Shown in pieces: positions 26,953 through 35,772 of a DNA stretch of 64,000 bases. The notes beneath the pieces are model-generated. The model saw only the letters and a program-made list of their open reading frames with translations. It searched no databases and was not told the DNA's origin. The DNA comes from Paracoccaceae bacterium (GTDB lineage Bacteria; Pseudomonadota; Alphaproteobacteria; Rhodobacterales; Rhodobacteraceae): positions 62,001 through 126,000 of the forward strand of contig PAPN01000014.1 in the NCBI GenBank assembly GCA_002708925.1, read 5' to 3'. Numbering within the stretch: the stretch's first letter is position 1; each line of letters begins with the position of its first letter. A program made the position numbers and the translations under genes.

Positions 26953-28065
26953 TCATTTGAATTTTCGCCGCCTGTCGCGATGGAACTGAATGAACTCAGC
27001 CCAGGCAGCCGGGCTGAGCGCTTTGCGCAGCAGTTGCCGTCTTTGGTGCGGGGGGCCCATCAGTCTTTGAACGTATCGGCGCATCCAGAACCGCGTGTCC
27101 TGGTGCCTGGAGGCATCGGGGTTTGCGAAATTCACCAGGGCTTGTGTGGCCCAGCTGCCCGGCTCTGGGGGGATCCCGTTCAAGGCCTCGGCCAGCGCTC
27201 CGAGATCGGTTTGCCAGTCAGCAAGACCACGCCGATTCAGCCGGGTCAGAGCCTGTTTCTGGCTCTCGTCGCTGATCCGCCTCAGATAACAGATGTGATC
27301 GGCCAGAAGGCGCAGGTTCAGCGCGGCCGTCTGGTGGCGCAACTCCATCCCGTGCAGGATATGATGCAAAAACCGATCTTCAAGCGATGGAATGCGGACG
27401 CCGGAAACGGGGCTGGGCTGCGAATCTCTGAATATTTGCGATGCAGTCAGCACCGAGCAAACAGCCTCCGACCCCGGCCTTAGATGCAGTTCGACAGTCA
27501 GCGGCCAATCCGGATGAACGATCTGCGCCATGTGATGGTGATCGCCCACATGCAAGGCAGAGCTGTCCGTCACAAGCCCCTTTGCCGCGCGAATGAAACG
27601 CGCCGCATCCTGAGCGCGCGATTCTGGCACCAGCAAATCCAGATCGCTGATATAGCGATGCGCCGGGGTCGGATGCAGCGGGTCCAGAATGTCTGCCGCC
27701 CCTTTCAGTGCCAGAACGGGGATACCATGGCCGGACAGGATGTTTGCGATCTGAGACATCTGCTCGCGCGCCGCTGTGTTCCGCGCGGCATTTGCGCGCT
27801 GCATTTCGGCAAAGTAGATCAGCAGGTCTTGGGGCAGGGCCGAGCCCAGGTCGGCGGAATTCAGAAACGCGCTGTGCAGAACGGTTTGAACATGCCCGTT
27901 ATTGGCAATTGTTGCGATCTCTTCCGGGCGGCTTTGCGTCAGATCCTGTTTCAGCCCGGATGGTGCCGGACGGCCCAAAGCGATTGCCAACAGGCTCAGG
28001 ACTGCCCGGTGCGGGGCAGAGCCACAGGCGTTCAGGGCCGGGGGGCGTTCAGCAATTCCAGACAT
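26953..28065 (-). CDS. Nucleotidyltransferase family protein (NTP_transf_5 type)
   Basis: The 370-residue cytoplasmic protein has an N-terminal helical part and a central polymerase-beta-like nucleotidyltransferase fold. GIPVLALKGAADILD is followed by the metal-binding YISDLDLLVPESRAQDAARF (Asp-Leu-Asp). A later HMAQIVHPDWPLTVELHLRPG gives the third acidic residue. This matches the PF14907-type family, often found beside polysaccharide genes or peptide-modification genes. It overlaps the end of the kinase-like gene by 34 bases, so the two are coupled. As last gene of the precursor cluster, it may add a nucleotide or act on the same substrate as the kinase. The substrate is not known. Confidence 0.8.
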   Translation of the reverse strand: MSGIAERPPALNACGSAPHRAVLSLLAIALGRPAPSGLKQDLTQSRPEEIATIANNGHVQTVLHSAFLNSADLGSALPQDLLIYFAEMQRANAARNTAAREQMSQIANILSGHGIPVLALKGAADILDPLHPTPAHRYISDLDLLVPESRAQDAARFIRAAKGLVTDSSALHVGDHHHMAQIVHPDWPLTVELHLRPGSEAVCSVLTASQIFRDSQPSPVSGVRIPSLEDRFLHHILHGMELRHQTAALNLRLLADHICYLRRISDESQKQALTRLNRRGLADWQTDLGALAEALNGIPPEPGSWATQALVNFANPDASRHQDTRFWMRRYVQRLMGPPHQRRQLLRKALSPAAWAEFIQFHRDRRRKFK

Positions 28066-29189
28066 GTTGGCACTGAATAGCCTGATGAGTCATAGGTCAA
28101 CCGATAGGCCGGTACGCGGTTCAGAAAGCTGGCCAATACAGACAGGTCAGCGCGGTGGGAACCGGACAGGCGCGATCCAGCTTTCAGAGCCTCAATCAGA
28201 GCCTGTTCCGGCGGAATCTGCTGTATTTCACAATCTACCGAGGGGTTGAAATTCGGGAATATGATCGCGGCAACAGAAACAGGCTGTCCAACCTTTGGAG
28301 CGTTCGCAAGATGCAGGGGCAGGTAGCGCACACCCATTCGCGGCTGTCTGGGGGTCAGATCAAAACGATGCTGAAGCTGGATAACTTCGTTCAGCCCCCA
28401 CGATCCGGGTTTTACGCCTGCGGATGTGGGAAAGGATAAGGTGTCGTTGCCATTGTGATGCAGGGGGATGTGATCGTCGCCCAGATAATCGCACCCGGCC
28501 GCGACAAGCCCCAAAGTCAGGGTCGATTTTCCCTGACCGCTATCACCGCAAATCAACAAAGACCGCTCGTTCTGCGCCACGCAGCCGGCATGAAACACGG
28601 CCGCAACATCGGAAGGGCCGCAAATGATTTCAGCGATCTCTCGGACGATCACAAAGCGCGCGGCGTCCAGGCTGATACGCCCGGTAAGAGGGGTCTGATC
28701 GCGGAAAATGGCGAAACCTGCCTCGTCGGGGATGACCTCCAGACAGGTGGCCGGGGCGGGCTGGGCCGTGGTCATATGCCCAAGGATCACGTCAATCTGC
28801 TCGGTTAAAATCGCATCGGGGCAGCGGAATCGCACGCGGCCACCGGCCCCTGCGAACAGCAATTCGGTGCCTGCCAGCGCACGATAGGGCACGGGATCGG
28901 GAAAAGCAGGAGGCCCGTCCATCAGCAGCCCCGATTCCGTCCAGCTATCCAGGACCGAGCAAACCGCATCATAGGCCGGTGTAATGTCGTCTGGTGTCTC
29001 GGCGATATGTCTGGCGATCTGCTGAGGTGTCCGCGCCTGGCACAGCCCATCCAGAATGCGCAGGCCAAAGGCATTCGTCAGCAGGATCGTCCCCGATACC
29101 GGAGACAACAGTGCCACGGATTGGCCAAGCGTCGCGCGGACAATGCTCTGAGCGATCGAAGCATCAGGTAAGGACGGGGCGGGCGACAT
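28032..29189 (-). CDS. PqqD-like domain fused to HPr-kinase-like P-loop kinase
   Basis: This 385-residue protein appears to join two domains. Residues 15-90 resemble a PqqD-type peptide-binding domain (LLSPVSGTILLTNAFGLRIL, then an SWTESGLLMDG end). Such domains bind leader peptides of ribosomal peptides. From about residue 180 it resembles HPr kinase: the P-loop GDSGQGKST is at 215-223 and DYLGDDHIPL follows at 234-243. HPr-kinase-like enzymes in some lasso-peptide clusters phosphorylate the peptide. It lies between two small precursor-like genes (upstream) and a nucleotidyltransferase (overlapping downstream). A role as a tailoring kinase for those small proteins is inferred from this context. 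Confidence 0.75.
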   Translation of the reverse strand: MSPAPSLPDASIAQSIVRATLGQSVALLSPVSGTILLTNAFGLRILDGLCQARTPQQIARHIAETPDDITPAYDAVCSVLDSWTESGLLMDGPPAFPDPVPYRALAGTELLFAGAGGRVRFRCPDAILTEQIDVILGHMTTAQPAPATCLEVIPDEAGFAIFRDQTPLTGRISLDAARFVIVREIAEIICGPSDVAAVFHAGCVAQNERSLLICGDSGQGKSTLTLGLVAAGCDYLGDDHIPLHHNGNDTLSFPTSAGVKPGSWGLNEVIQLQHRFDLTPRQPRMGVRYLPLHLANAPKVGQPVSVAAIIFPNFNPSVDCEIQQIPPEQALIEALKAGSRLSGSHRADLSVLASFLNRVPAYRLTYDSSGYSVPTCLELLNAPRP

Positions 29190-29245
29190 GCAGGGGCCTG
29201 AAATTGCGTTTCTTAGAACCAGAAAAGAGGATCAGAAGCCTCCGG

Positions 29246-29542
29246 TCAATTGAAGTCTTTGCGCCAGCCGTCTTGCAGGTTTCGGTTCTCGGGGAAGTCA
29301 TTCCAGCCGCCGTATTTCGGGGTTTCGGGCCCTTCCTGAAATCCGAACCACCAGCAAATCCACCATGGGTAATAGTCCCGGCAATTCCATTCGTCGCTGG
29401 TGCTGGCCTGTGCCAGGGCCTCGGATGCGGTGATTGCAACAACCGAGGCACCGGCCGCCGCAGCTGAATACTTGCTTACGGATTTCAGAACATCCCGACG
29501 CGAGACATTCGGACTGTCTGGGTTTTTGGGCTCATCTGACAT
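29246..29542 (-). CDS. Small precursor-like protein 1 (Tat-like leader, Trp/Tyr-rich tail)
   Basis: The 98-residue protein has an N-terminal polar stretch, then SRRDVLK at 14-20 and a small-residue hydrophobic stretch up to AQA at 44-46. This is the layout of a twin-arginine signal with signal-peptidase cleavage site. The remaining 52 residues are rich in aromatic residues (seven Trp, two Cys at 54 and 63) and charged near the end. The leader is shared with the next small protein, while the tails differ completely. That leader/tail pattern is typical of precursor peptides. It starts 31 bases after the upstream small gene and lies 56 bases before the PqqD/kinase gene. Confidence 0.7.
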   Translation of the reverse strand: MSDEPKNPDSPNVSRRDVLKSVSKYSAAAAGASVVAITASEALAQASTSDEWNCRDYYPWWICWWFGFQEGPETPKYGGWNDFPENRNLQDGWRKDFN

Positions 29543-29573
29543 CTTCTGGGCACCTAAGTTTGTGTTGTAGATT

Positions 29574-29852
29574 TTAGCCGCGTCCGCCACCGCGCCCGCC
29601 GCCACGGCCTCCACCATGACCACCGCCATGGCCGCCACCATGACCACCGCCGTTCCCGCCTCCTGGGCCACCGCCGCCGGGATTATCGCACCACCACGGA
29701 GGATTCGGAGTGCTGCAAGCGGCCTGTGCGGCGGCCTCTTCTGCGCTCAGCGCAACAATAGAGGCCCCGGTCAGGGCCGCTGAATACTTGCCAACTGCTC
29801 TGAGCGCGTCGCGCCGAGAGTAGTTCCGGGGGGTATCATTGTTTTCTGACAT
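29574..29852 (-). CDS. Small precursor-like protein 2 (Tat-like leader, Gly-His/Gly-Arg repeat tail)
   Basis: The 92-residue protein has SRRDALR at 12-18, KYSAALTGASIVALSAEEA, and AQA at 42-44, matching protein 1 position by position across the leader. After a short linker with Cys46, Trp53-Trp54 and Cys55, the last 35 residues are almost all glycine. They form three GGGH and three GGGR units, encoded by imperfect 12-base repeats. Such a tail could bind metal or be a substrate for modification. It is the first small gene of the minus-strand cluster. The 82 bases between it and the dehydratase gene are AT-rich in part and may hold a promoter. Function unknown. Confidence 0.68.
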   Translation of the reverse strand: MSENNDTPRNYSRRDALRAVGKYSAALTGASIVALSAEEAAAQAACSTPNPPWWCDNPGGGGPGGGNGGGHGGGHGGGHGGGRGGGRGGGRG

Positions 29853-29934
29853 TACTCGACTGCCAATTTTTTCTAATTAATATCAGAGTTTCGCAGTCAG
29901 AGATAGCCCGCCATCGCATTCGGGCGCTTTGGCG

Positions 29935-31878
29935 TTATTCTGCTGGCAGAATTTGGGGGGCTTGTGGCGCGTTCCGGCCTTCTATCCAGCGATCCAGAAG
30001 CGATTTGGCGGCGGATTCATCGCGTTGGCGGATAACCGCTCGTAGATCCCGCAAGGCCGAGGCGATTTCCAGTTCGGACAGCCCGTTTTCCGGCGAGCGC
30101 ATGATCTTATCGTGCGGGGTGGTGATCATGTCCGAGCGCAGCAGCAGCTCTTCTTTCAGCTTTTCGCCGGGGCGCAGGCCGGTGTAGGTGATCTCGATAT
30201 CGCCTTGGGGGTTGGTGGCGTTGCGCACGGTCAGCCCCGCGCCCTCGATCATTTGTCTGGCGATGTCGCGGATCAGGACGGGATCGCCCATTTTCAGAAC
30301 CAGAACATCGCCGTGCTCGGCATACGAGCCAGCAAGCAGAACCAGGCGCACGGCTTCGGAGATCGTCATGAAAAAGCGTGACACTTTGGGATGCGTCACC
30401 GTGACGGGGCCGCCCAGGGCGATCTGTTCGCGAAACAGCGGGACAACCGAACCCGAAGAGCCCAGAACATTGCCAAACCTGACCATCCCGAATCTTGTCT
30501 GCGTGCTGCGGGTTGCCAGATCCTGCACCACCAGCTCGGCCAGCCGTTTCGAGGCGCCCATCGTGCTGGTCGGCCGTACGGCCTTGTCCGAGGAAATCAG
30601 CGTGAACTGCTGAACCCCGGCCGCCATTGCAGCATCGGCCAGCACCTTGGTGCCAAGCACATTGTTGCGCAGCCCTTCGATCAGGTTGCATTCCACCATC
30701 GGCACATGTTTATAGGCCGCCGCGTGCAAAACCGTGTCAATCTGATAGCGCTTTAGCACGTCCTGCACCAAGTCGCCTTCGCAGATAGAACCCAGAACCG
30801 GGATCAAGCGCGTTTCTGGGCGCAGGTCTGCCAGTTCGCGTTCGATTTCGAACAGCATCAGCTCGGAATGATCCAGCAGCACCAGAACCTCGGGTTTGCA
30901 CATAAGCAGCTGACGGCAAATCTCGGACCCGATCGAGCCACCCGCCCCCGTCACCAGGACACGTTTGGCGCAATAGGCATCGCGGACCTCGGGCAGCTGA
31001 TTCTCGATCATCTCGCGGCCCATCAGGGTTTCCAGCCCGGCATGTTGCAGGGGGGCGTCCTCCATGCGGCCTTCGAGGAAATCCGCAAATGACGGCATGG
31101 TTTGAACCTCGGCGCCCATCAAGCGCAGGCTGCGTTCGATACGTGCGCGCTCGGCCCGACCAACAGAGGGGATGGCCAGAACGATGCGGTCGATTTCGCC
31201 GCTGCGCAGTAAAGAGGGGATGCGTTCCGGTGCATAGACAGGCAGGCCGCGGCGACTGCGCGATTGCAGCGTGGGATCGCTATCGACAAAACACACAGGG
31301 CGCACCGCATGATCCGTTGCCAAAGCGGCAGCCAGTTGCAATCCGGTCTGGCCCGCGCCGTAAATCAGCACGCGTTTGCGCGCCTGGCCCGTTTCATACA
31401 GATGCACGACGGCGGCTCTCATGCTGATCCGCATCGCGATATTCAGGCTTAGATACAGCACGCCGAACAGAATCCCGAATGCGATTGGCATGGGCTGGCT
31501 AACCAGCGCCGGAGGCACCAGCGCAGCAACAGCGACAGCCACCGCCACAAGGCCTGATTGCAGCATCTCTGCTGCGCGATACCCAATCAGGCGTGTGTGA
31601 TTCAGGCCCAATGCGCGGCTTAGCCCGCCGGACAGAAGCAGCGCCCCCAGCCAGGAAACCGTCAGCGCAAAACCAGGCAGGTTCTGGATCAACCCGTGAA
31701 AGCTCAGCAGGCTGAAACCAAAGGCCAGGGTAATGGCGCTGGCCTCGACACCTTGCAAAATCAGGGCTTTCTGCGTGCGTTCCATGCCTGAAATAAGACG
31801 GAATAGCCGCTGTACCCGAGGTATAGCATCATCCGAGCGGGTCAGAAATTGCCGGGGGGAGGCAAGCGCTTTTTTCAT
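29935..31878 (-). CDS. Membrane-bound UDP-sugar 4,6-dehydratase/epimerase (WbpM/PglF/CapD-like)
   Basis: The 647-residue protein has four N-terminal membrane segments (roughly residues 40-145), a first nucleotide-binding segment (VLIYGAGQTGLQLAAAL), and then a C-terminal extended SDR domain. The SDR domain has VTGAGGSIGSEICRQLL for NAD, AAAYKHVPMVE, and SSDKAVRPTSTMGASKRLAE. As in WbpM and PglF, the usual catalytic Tyr is replaced (Met in SDK-x-MGASK). These enzymes act on UDP-GlcNAc to start synthesis of rare sugars for surface glycans. It lies directly upstream of the small-protein cluster on the same strand, but a functional link is unproven. Confidence 0.92.
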   Translation of the reverse strand: MKKALASPRQFLTRSDDAIPRVQRLFRLISGMERTQKALILQGVEASAITLAFGFSLLSFHGLIQNLPGFALTVSWLGALLLSGGLSRALGLNHTRLIGYRAAEMLQSGLVAVAVAVAALVPPALVSQPMPIAFGILFGVLYLSLNIAMRISMRAAVVHLYETGQARKRVLIYGAGQTGLQLAAALATDHAVRPVCFVDSDPTLQSRSRRGLPVYAPERIPSLLRSGEIDRIVLAIPSVGRAERARIERSLRLMGAEVQTMPSFADFLEGRMEDAPLQHAGLETLMGREMIENQLPEVRDAYCAKRVLVTGAGGSIGSEICRQLLMCKPEVLVLLDHSELMLFEIERELADLRPETRLIPVLGSICEGDLVQDVLKRYQIDTVLHAAAYKHVPMVECNLIEGLRNNVLGTKVLADAAMAAGVQQFTLISSDKAVRPTSTMGASKRLAELVVQDLATRSTQTRFGMVRFGNVLGSSGSVVPLFREQIALGGPVTVTHPKVSRFFMTISEAVRLVLLAGSYAEHGDVLVLKMGDPVLIRDIARQMIEGAGLTVRNATNPQGDIEITYTGLRPGEKLKEELLLRSDMITTPHDKIMRSPENGLSELEIASALRDLRAVIRQRDESAAKSLLDRWIEGRNAPQAPQILPAE

Positions 31879-32097
31879 TTTAAAATTCTATTTCCGGTAT
31901 CAAACACCGGAATCCTGAAGGGCATATATAAAATGGTCATGACGAAGGGCGATTCCGACAAGACTTGATCGCCAGCTTATGCTGCAAAGCAGTATTTTTC
32001 CAGTGAGATGCTTAACATTTGGCCAGAATCACCCGTCTGGACTAACGCGCCCCAGAGCCTTAGACAGGCACAAACAGCAAATTCAGGCGGTTTCCAT

Positions 32098-33438
32098 ATG
32101 TCTCGTTCTCTGTTCGGCACCGATGGTGTGCGCGGTTTGACCAACACTCATCCCATGACGGCCGAGCTGGCGATGAAGCTGGGCGCAGCTGCCGGGCGTT
32201 ATTTTCGCCGTGATCAGCAGGATCACCGCGTTGTTATCGGCAAGGACACGCGCCTGTCTGGCTATATGCTGGAAAACGCGCTGACCGCCGGGTTCACCTC
32301 GACCGGGATGAACGTGTTTCTGCTGGGGCCCATGCCCACGCCGGCGATCGGGTACCTGACGCGCTCGATGCGGGCGGATGTGGGGGTGATGATTTCCGCC
32401 TCGCATAATCCGGCCTATGACAACGGGATCAAGTTTTTTGGCCCCGACGGGTTCAAACTGTCCGATGAGGCCGAGATCGAGATCGAGCGCCTGCTGAACG
32501 AAGGTGTGGCGCTGGCTGCCCCGGAAAATATCGGGCGGGCGAAACGTGTGGATGACGCGCTGGGCCGCTACGTGGAATATGCCAAAACGACTTTCCCGCG
32601 CGGGCTGCGCCTGGACGGGCTGCGCGTGGTTCTGGATTGCGCTAACGGGGCCGCCTATAAGGCCGCGCCGAATGTGCTGTGGGAACTGGGTGCCGAGGTT
32701 GTCCCGGTTGGCGTCACCCCGAATGGGCGCAATATCAACGAGGATTGCGGCTCGACCAGCCCCGAGGCCGCCGCGCGCAAAGTGCGTGAAACCCGTGCAA
32801 ATCTGGGGATCTGCCTGGATGGCGATGCAGACCGCGTGATCATTCTGGACGAAACCGGCAAGGTCGCGGATGGGGATCAGATCATGGGTCTGATTGCCTC
32901 GATGTGGGCCAAAGAGGGGCTGCTTCAGGGGAATGCTCTGGTTGCGACGGTGATGTCGAATCTGGGGCTGGAACGGTTCCTGAACGATCAGGGGATTGGG
33001 CTGGAGCGAACCTCGGTTGGGGATCGCTATGTGGTCGAGCGGATGCGCGAGGGCGGATTCAACCTGGGCGGAGAGCAATCCGGCCACATCGTGATGACGG
33101 ATTATGCCACCACCGGGGACGGGCTGATTGCGGCGCTTCAGTTCCTGCGTGCGATGGTCGAAACCGGCAAAACCGCCAGCCAGCTGACCAAAGTCTTCGA
33201 GCCGGTGCCGCAAATCCTGCGGAACGTGCGTTTCACCAAGGGCAAACAGCCGCTGGATTCCGACAATGTGCAGGCCGCCATCGCAGATGGAGAGAAAGCT
33301 CTGGGCAGCACCGGGCGCCTGCTGATCCGCAAATCCGGCACCGAGCCGTTGATCCGCGTGATGGGAGAGGCCGAGGATAAGGCCCTGCTGGACAGTATCA
33401 TCACCAAGATCTGTACCGCGGTCGAACAGGCCGCCTGA
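32098..33438 (+). CDS. glmM: Phosphoglucosamine mutase
   Basis: GlmM converts glucosamine-6-phosphate to glucosamine-1-phosphate for UDP-GlcNAc, peptidoglycan and lipid A. The start at ATG 32098 gives [13 protein letters not shown], the invariant N-terminus. An in-frame ATG at 32008 would add 30 unrelated residues. From 32098 the protein has 446 residues. The phosphoserine is Ser102 in [16 protein letters not shown] is the metal-binding loop, GGEQSGHIV the sugar-binding loop, and [14 protein letters not shown] the phosphate-binding domain. The 219 bases upstream hold no recognisable site apart from a weak purine-rich ribosome-binding site. Confidence 0.98.
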   Translation: MSRSLFGTDGVRGLTNTHPMTAELAMKLGAAAGRYFRRDQQDHRVVIGKDTRLSGYMLENALTAGFTSTGMNVFLLGPMPTPAIGYLTRSMRADVGVMISASHNPAYDNGIKFFGPDGFKLSDEAEIEIERLLNEGVALAAPENIGRAKRVDDALGRYVEYAKTTFPRGLRLDGLRVVLDCANGAAYKAAPNVLWELGAEVVPVGVTPNGRNINEDCGSTSPEAAARKVRETRANLGICLDGDADRVIILDETGKVADGDQIMGLIASMWAKEGLLQGNALVATVMSNLGLERFLNDQGIGLERTSVGDRYVVERMREGGFNLGGEQSGHIVMTDYATTGDGLIAALQFLRAMVETGKTASQLTKVFEPVPQILRNVRFTKGKQPLDSDNVQAAIADGEKALGSTGRLLIRKSGTEPLIRVMGEAEDKALLDSIITKICTAVEQAA

Positions 33439-33834
33439 TCACAGCACGCCCAGCACCAGCCCGGCCAGGGCGCTGCCTCCGACGGCATAGCCGCCGTCGA
33501 TCAGGATCAGCTGAACCGGCCTGCCGGCAAAGGAATAGCAGGTTGCCAGCCAGGGCACTGACAGGAACAGCCCAATCAGAATCCCTCCGATCAGGGCTTC
33601 ATTCCAGGTGTCGATTCCGGCTTGCGTAAACACAAATCGCATCATTCCCGCCACCAGCAAACAACTGGCAAAGGCGATGATATACGGCACTGGCGCACCT
33701 TTGTTCAGCGGCTGGCCACTGTCGTCGGTGGCAATGCCGGTGGCTTTCACCCAATGCGATGCCAGGAACATGTACCAGATTGCACCGAACCCATAGGCAG
33801 CCAAAGCCGCAAGCAGAATGTCCAAATGTTGCAT
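33439..33834 (-). CDS. DUF1761 family membrane protein
   Basis: The 131-residue protein has four hydrophobic segments and matches DUF1761: LDILLAALAAYGFGAIWYM at the start, YIIAFASCLLVAGMM in the middle, and FAGRPVQLILIDGGYAVGG at the end. The family has no known function. It is an inner-membrane protein with both ends probably on the cytoplasmic side. The stop ends directly after the convergent glmM stop, with no room for a terminator. Confidence 0.82.
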   Translation of the reverse strand: MQHLDILLAALAAYGFGAIWYMFLASHWVKATGIATDDSGQPLNKGAPVPYIIAFASCLLVAGMMRFVFTQAGIDTWNEALIGGILIGLFLSVPWLATCYSFAGRPVQLILIDGGYAVGGSALAGLVLGVL

Positions 33835-33861
33835 GAGCTTGCCTTTGAAACAGTCTCTAAT

Positions 33862-34287
33862 TCAGCCCAAAACCTCGAGTCCCGCCATGTGGCAGATCAG
33901 ATCCCATTCAGCCTTGGTGACTGGCTGAACCGACAGCCGCGAGTTTTTCACCAACACCATATCGGCCAGTTCAGGCGTCGCCTTTATCTGATCAAGCGTG
34001 ACCGGAGTCTTGACGGATGTAACAGCCTTGATGTCTACACATTCCCAGCGCTCATCGTCGGTTGTGCTGTCGGGGTGTGCCTCGGCGATGATCTGGACAA
34101 CGCCCACCACCGCCTTTTGTTTCTGCGAATGATAGAAAAAGCCCAGGTCGCCCAGGGCCATTTCTCGCATGAAATTCCGCGCCTGATAATTGCGCACGCC
34201 GTCCCATTCTTCGCCCAGATCGCCCTTGGATTGCTGGTTGTCCCAGCTCCAGGTGTCGGGTTCGGATTTGAACAGCCAGTAGCGCAT
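33862..34287 (-). CDS. EVE domain protein
   Basis: The 141-residue protein is a single EVE domain: MRYWLFKSEPDTWSWDNQ at the start, WDGVRNYQARNFMREM, then LGDLGFFYHSQ. EVE is a PUA-like fold that binds modified bases in RNA or DNA. The conserved aromatic cage residues (Trp, Tyr, Phe in these blocks) are present. Members are often annotated as ubiquitin-like or thymocyte nuclear protein 1 relatives. The start overlaps the stop of the YciI-like gene by one base, so the two are coupled. Confidence 0.93.
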   Translation of the reverse strand: MRYWLFKSEPDTWSWDNQQSKGDLGEEWDGVRNYQARNFMREMALGDLGFFYHSQKQKAVVGVVQIIAEAHPDSTTDDERWECVDIKAVTSVKTPVTLDQIKATPELADMVLVKNSRLSVQPVTKAEWDLICHMAGLEVLG

Positions 34288-34559
34288 CAGCCGATTACCC
34301 GGTTCCAGGCGATCAGTTCGACGTTTTCGAACAGACCGGCCTTGGCATAGGGGTCACCGGCGGCCCAGGCTTCGGCTTGTGCCATATCTTCGACATCCAG
34401 GATCACCAGCGATCCACACATCTGTGCCGCGTCATCCAGCAGCGGCCCGGCCTGAGCAACAATGCCGGTTTCCTGGATATAGGCCAGGTGGTCGGCGCGG
34501 TTGGCCTTGCGGATTTCAAGCGCTCCGGGTTTGTCACGAGCGATCAGGGCGATGTACAT
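34287..34559 (-). CDS. YciI-like protein
   Basis: The 90-residue protein has the ferredoxin-like YciI fold (YCII domain), with an IALIARDKPGALEIRKANRADHL N-terminal strand-helix and a LDDAAQMCGSLVILDVEDM centre. It ends with the conserved AGDPYAKAGLFENVEL block, where Asp and His/Tyr form the putative active site. The start at 34559 has GGAG six bases upstream. An ATG at 34571 would place that site inside the gene. Functions are unknown; some relatives are involved in degradation pathways. It is the first gene of a pair with the EVE protein. Confidence 0.9.
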   Translation of the reverse strand: MYIALIARDKPGALEIRKANRADHLAYIQETGIVAQAGPLLDDAAQMCGSLVILDVEDMAQAEAWAAGDPYAKAGLFENVELIAWNRVIG

Positions 34560-34607
34560 TCGGGTCTCCAATTCTAGAGGTATAAGGTCATGTGTGGGCG
34601 CGGGCCG

Positions 34608-35699
34608 TCAAGCCTTTGCGCCTTTCTTACCGCTGCCCAGCATGGCGGGGCTATGTTTATCCAGAGGCCAGCGCGGCCGAGCGGTCAGGCTCATGTCGTC
34701 TGTCTGTCCGGCCAGAAAACGCTCGGCTCCGGCATAGGCGATCATGGCGGCATTATCGGTGCACAGCGCCAGGGGGGGCGCGCTGAATTGCACATCGTTT
34801 TGGGTGCAAACAGTCTCTAACTCGGCCCGAATAGCCTTGTTTGCGGCCACACCGCCAGCAACAGCCAGCAGGGGCTGCGCGGGGGTCAGGGTCAGATATT
34901 CATCAATCGCGCGCCGCGTCTTTTTGGCCAGAACATCGCGGATGGCAGCCTGAAACCCGGCGCTCATATCCGCGCGGTCCTGTCGGGTCAGCCCGCCTTT
35001 TTCAGCGATGATATGATCGCGGGTCCGCAGCAGGGCGGTTTTCAGCCCCGAGAAGGACATATCGCAGCCCGGACGATCCAGCAGGGGGCGCGGGAAGGCG
35101 AATCTCAGAGAATCCCCGGCCATCGCCTCGTGTTCGACCGAGGGGCCGCCGGGCTGAGGCAGCCCCAGCAAGCGCGCGGTTTTGTCAAAGGCCTCTCCTG
35201 GGGCGTCGTCGATCGTGCCGCCAAGGCGGGTGAATTCTTCTGGGCCGTGTACGATCAGGAACTGGCAATGCCCGCCGGAAACCAGCAGCATCAGATAGGG
35301 AAACGCCACCTGATCCGTCAGCCGCGGGGTCAGGGCGTGCCCGGCCAGATGGTTCACGCCAATCAGAGGCTTCCCCGTCGCGGCCGCGATTCCCTTGGCG
35401 CACATGACGCCGGAAATCACACCGCCAATCAGGCCCGGCCCGGCGGTTACGGCGATAGCATCAACATCCCGCAGGGTCAGATTCGCCTGATTTAGAGCCT
35501 GTTTCACGCAGATATCCAGTTTCTCGGCATGGGCGCGGGCGGCGATTTCGGGGACAACCCCACCATAGGCGGCGTGAAGATCCGTTTGCCCATGCACAAC
35601 CGAGGACAGGATTTCAGGCACCCCGCCGACACGCACGATTGCGGCGGCTGTATCGTCGCAGCTGCTCTCGAGCCCCAGGATGGTTACCGTTTGCGTCAT
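34608..35699 (-). CDS. tsaD: tRNA N6-threonylcarbamoyladenosine transferase TsaD
   Basis: TsaD transfers the threonylcarbamoyl group to A37 of ANN-reading tRNAs, with TsaB and TsaE (tsaE is at 18.0-18.5 kb). The start at ATG 35699 gives [20 protein letters not shown], the invariant Kae1/TsaD N-terminus. The protein has 363 residues. The metal-binding HAEK is present in ARAHAEKLD, and [12 protein letters not shown] is the second His-containing motif. The ATP-binding [11 protein letters not shown] and [13 protein letters not shown] and [12 protein letters not shown] follow. It is divergent from hemD. Confidence 0.97.
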   Translation of the reverse strand: MTQTVTILGLESSCDDTAAAIVRVGGVPEILSSVVHGQTDLHAAYGGVVPEIAARAHAEKLDICVKQALNQANLTLRDVDAIAVTAGPGLIGGVISGVMCAKGIAAATGKPLIGVNHLAGHALTPRLTDQVAFPYLMLLVSGGHCQFLIVHGPEEFTRLGGTIDDAPGEAFDKTARLLGLPQPGGPSVEHEAMAGDSLRFAFPRPLLDRPGCDMSFSGLKTALLRTRDHIIAEKGGLTRQDRADMSAGFQAAIRDVLAKKTRRAIDEYLTLTPAQPLLAVAGGVAANKAIRAELETVCTQNDVQFSAPPLALCTDNAAMIAYAGAERFLAGQTDDMSLTARPRWPLDKHSPAMLGSGKKGAKA

Positions 35700-35739
35700 G
35701 TCATGTCCGTTGCAACAAAGATATACGGCAGGTAACACC

Positions 35740-35752
35740 TGAGACAGTCTCA
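35740..35752. promoter_or_regulatory. Perfect palindrome between tsaD and hemD
   Basis: The 13 bases TGAGACAGTCTCA form two 6-base arms around a central A. It lies in the 73-base gap between the divergent starts of tsaD and hemD, 20 bases before the hemD start. It could be an operator or a short hairpin. No regulator can be assigned. Confidence 0.35.
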
Positions 35753-35772
35753 AACAATCCCGGCCTGATGCG

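Noticed and set aside
29574-29690. A CRISPR-like or minisatellite repeat
   Set aside because: The 12-base units are codon repeats for GGGH/GGGR inside a coding frame, without spacers.
33849-34820. Repeated ACAGTCTCTAA near 33.85 and 34.81 kb
   Set aside because: One copy is inside tsaD and the other just upstream of the EVE/DUF1761 gap; they have no symmetry or common position, so chance is likelier.
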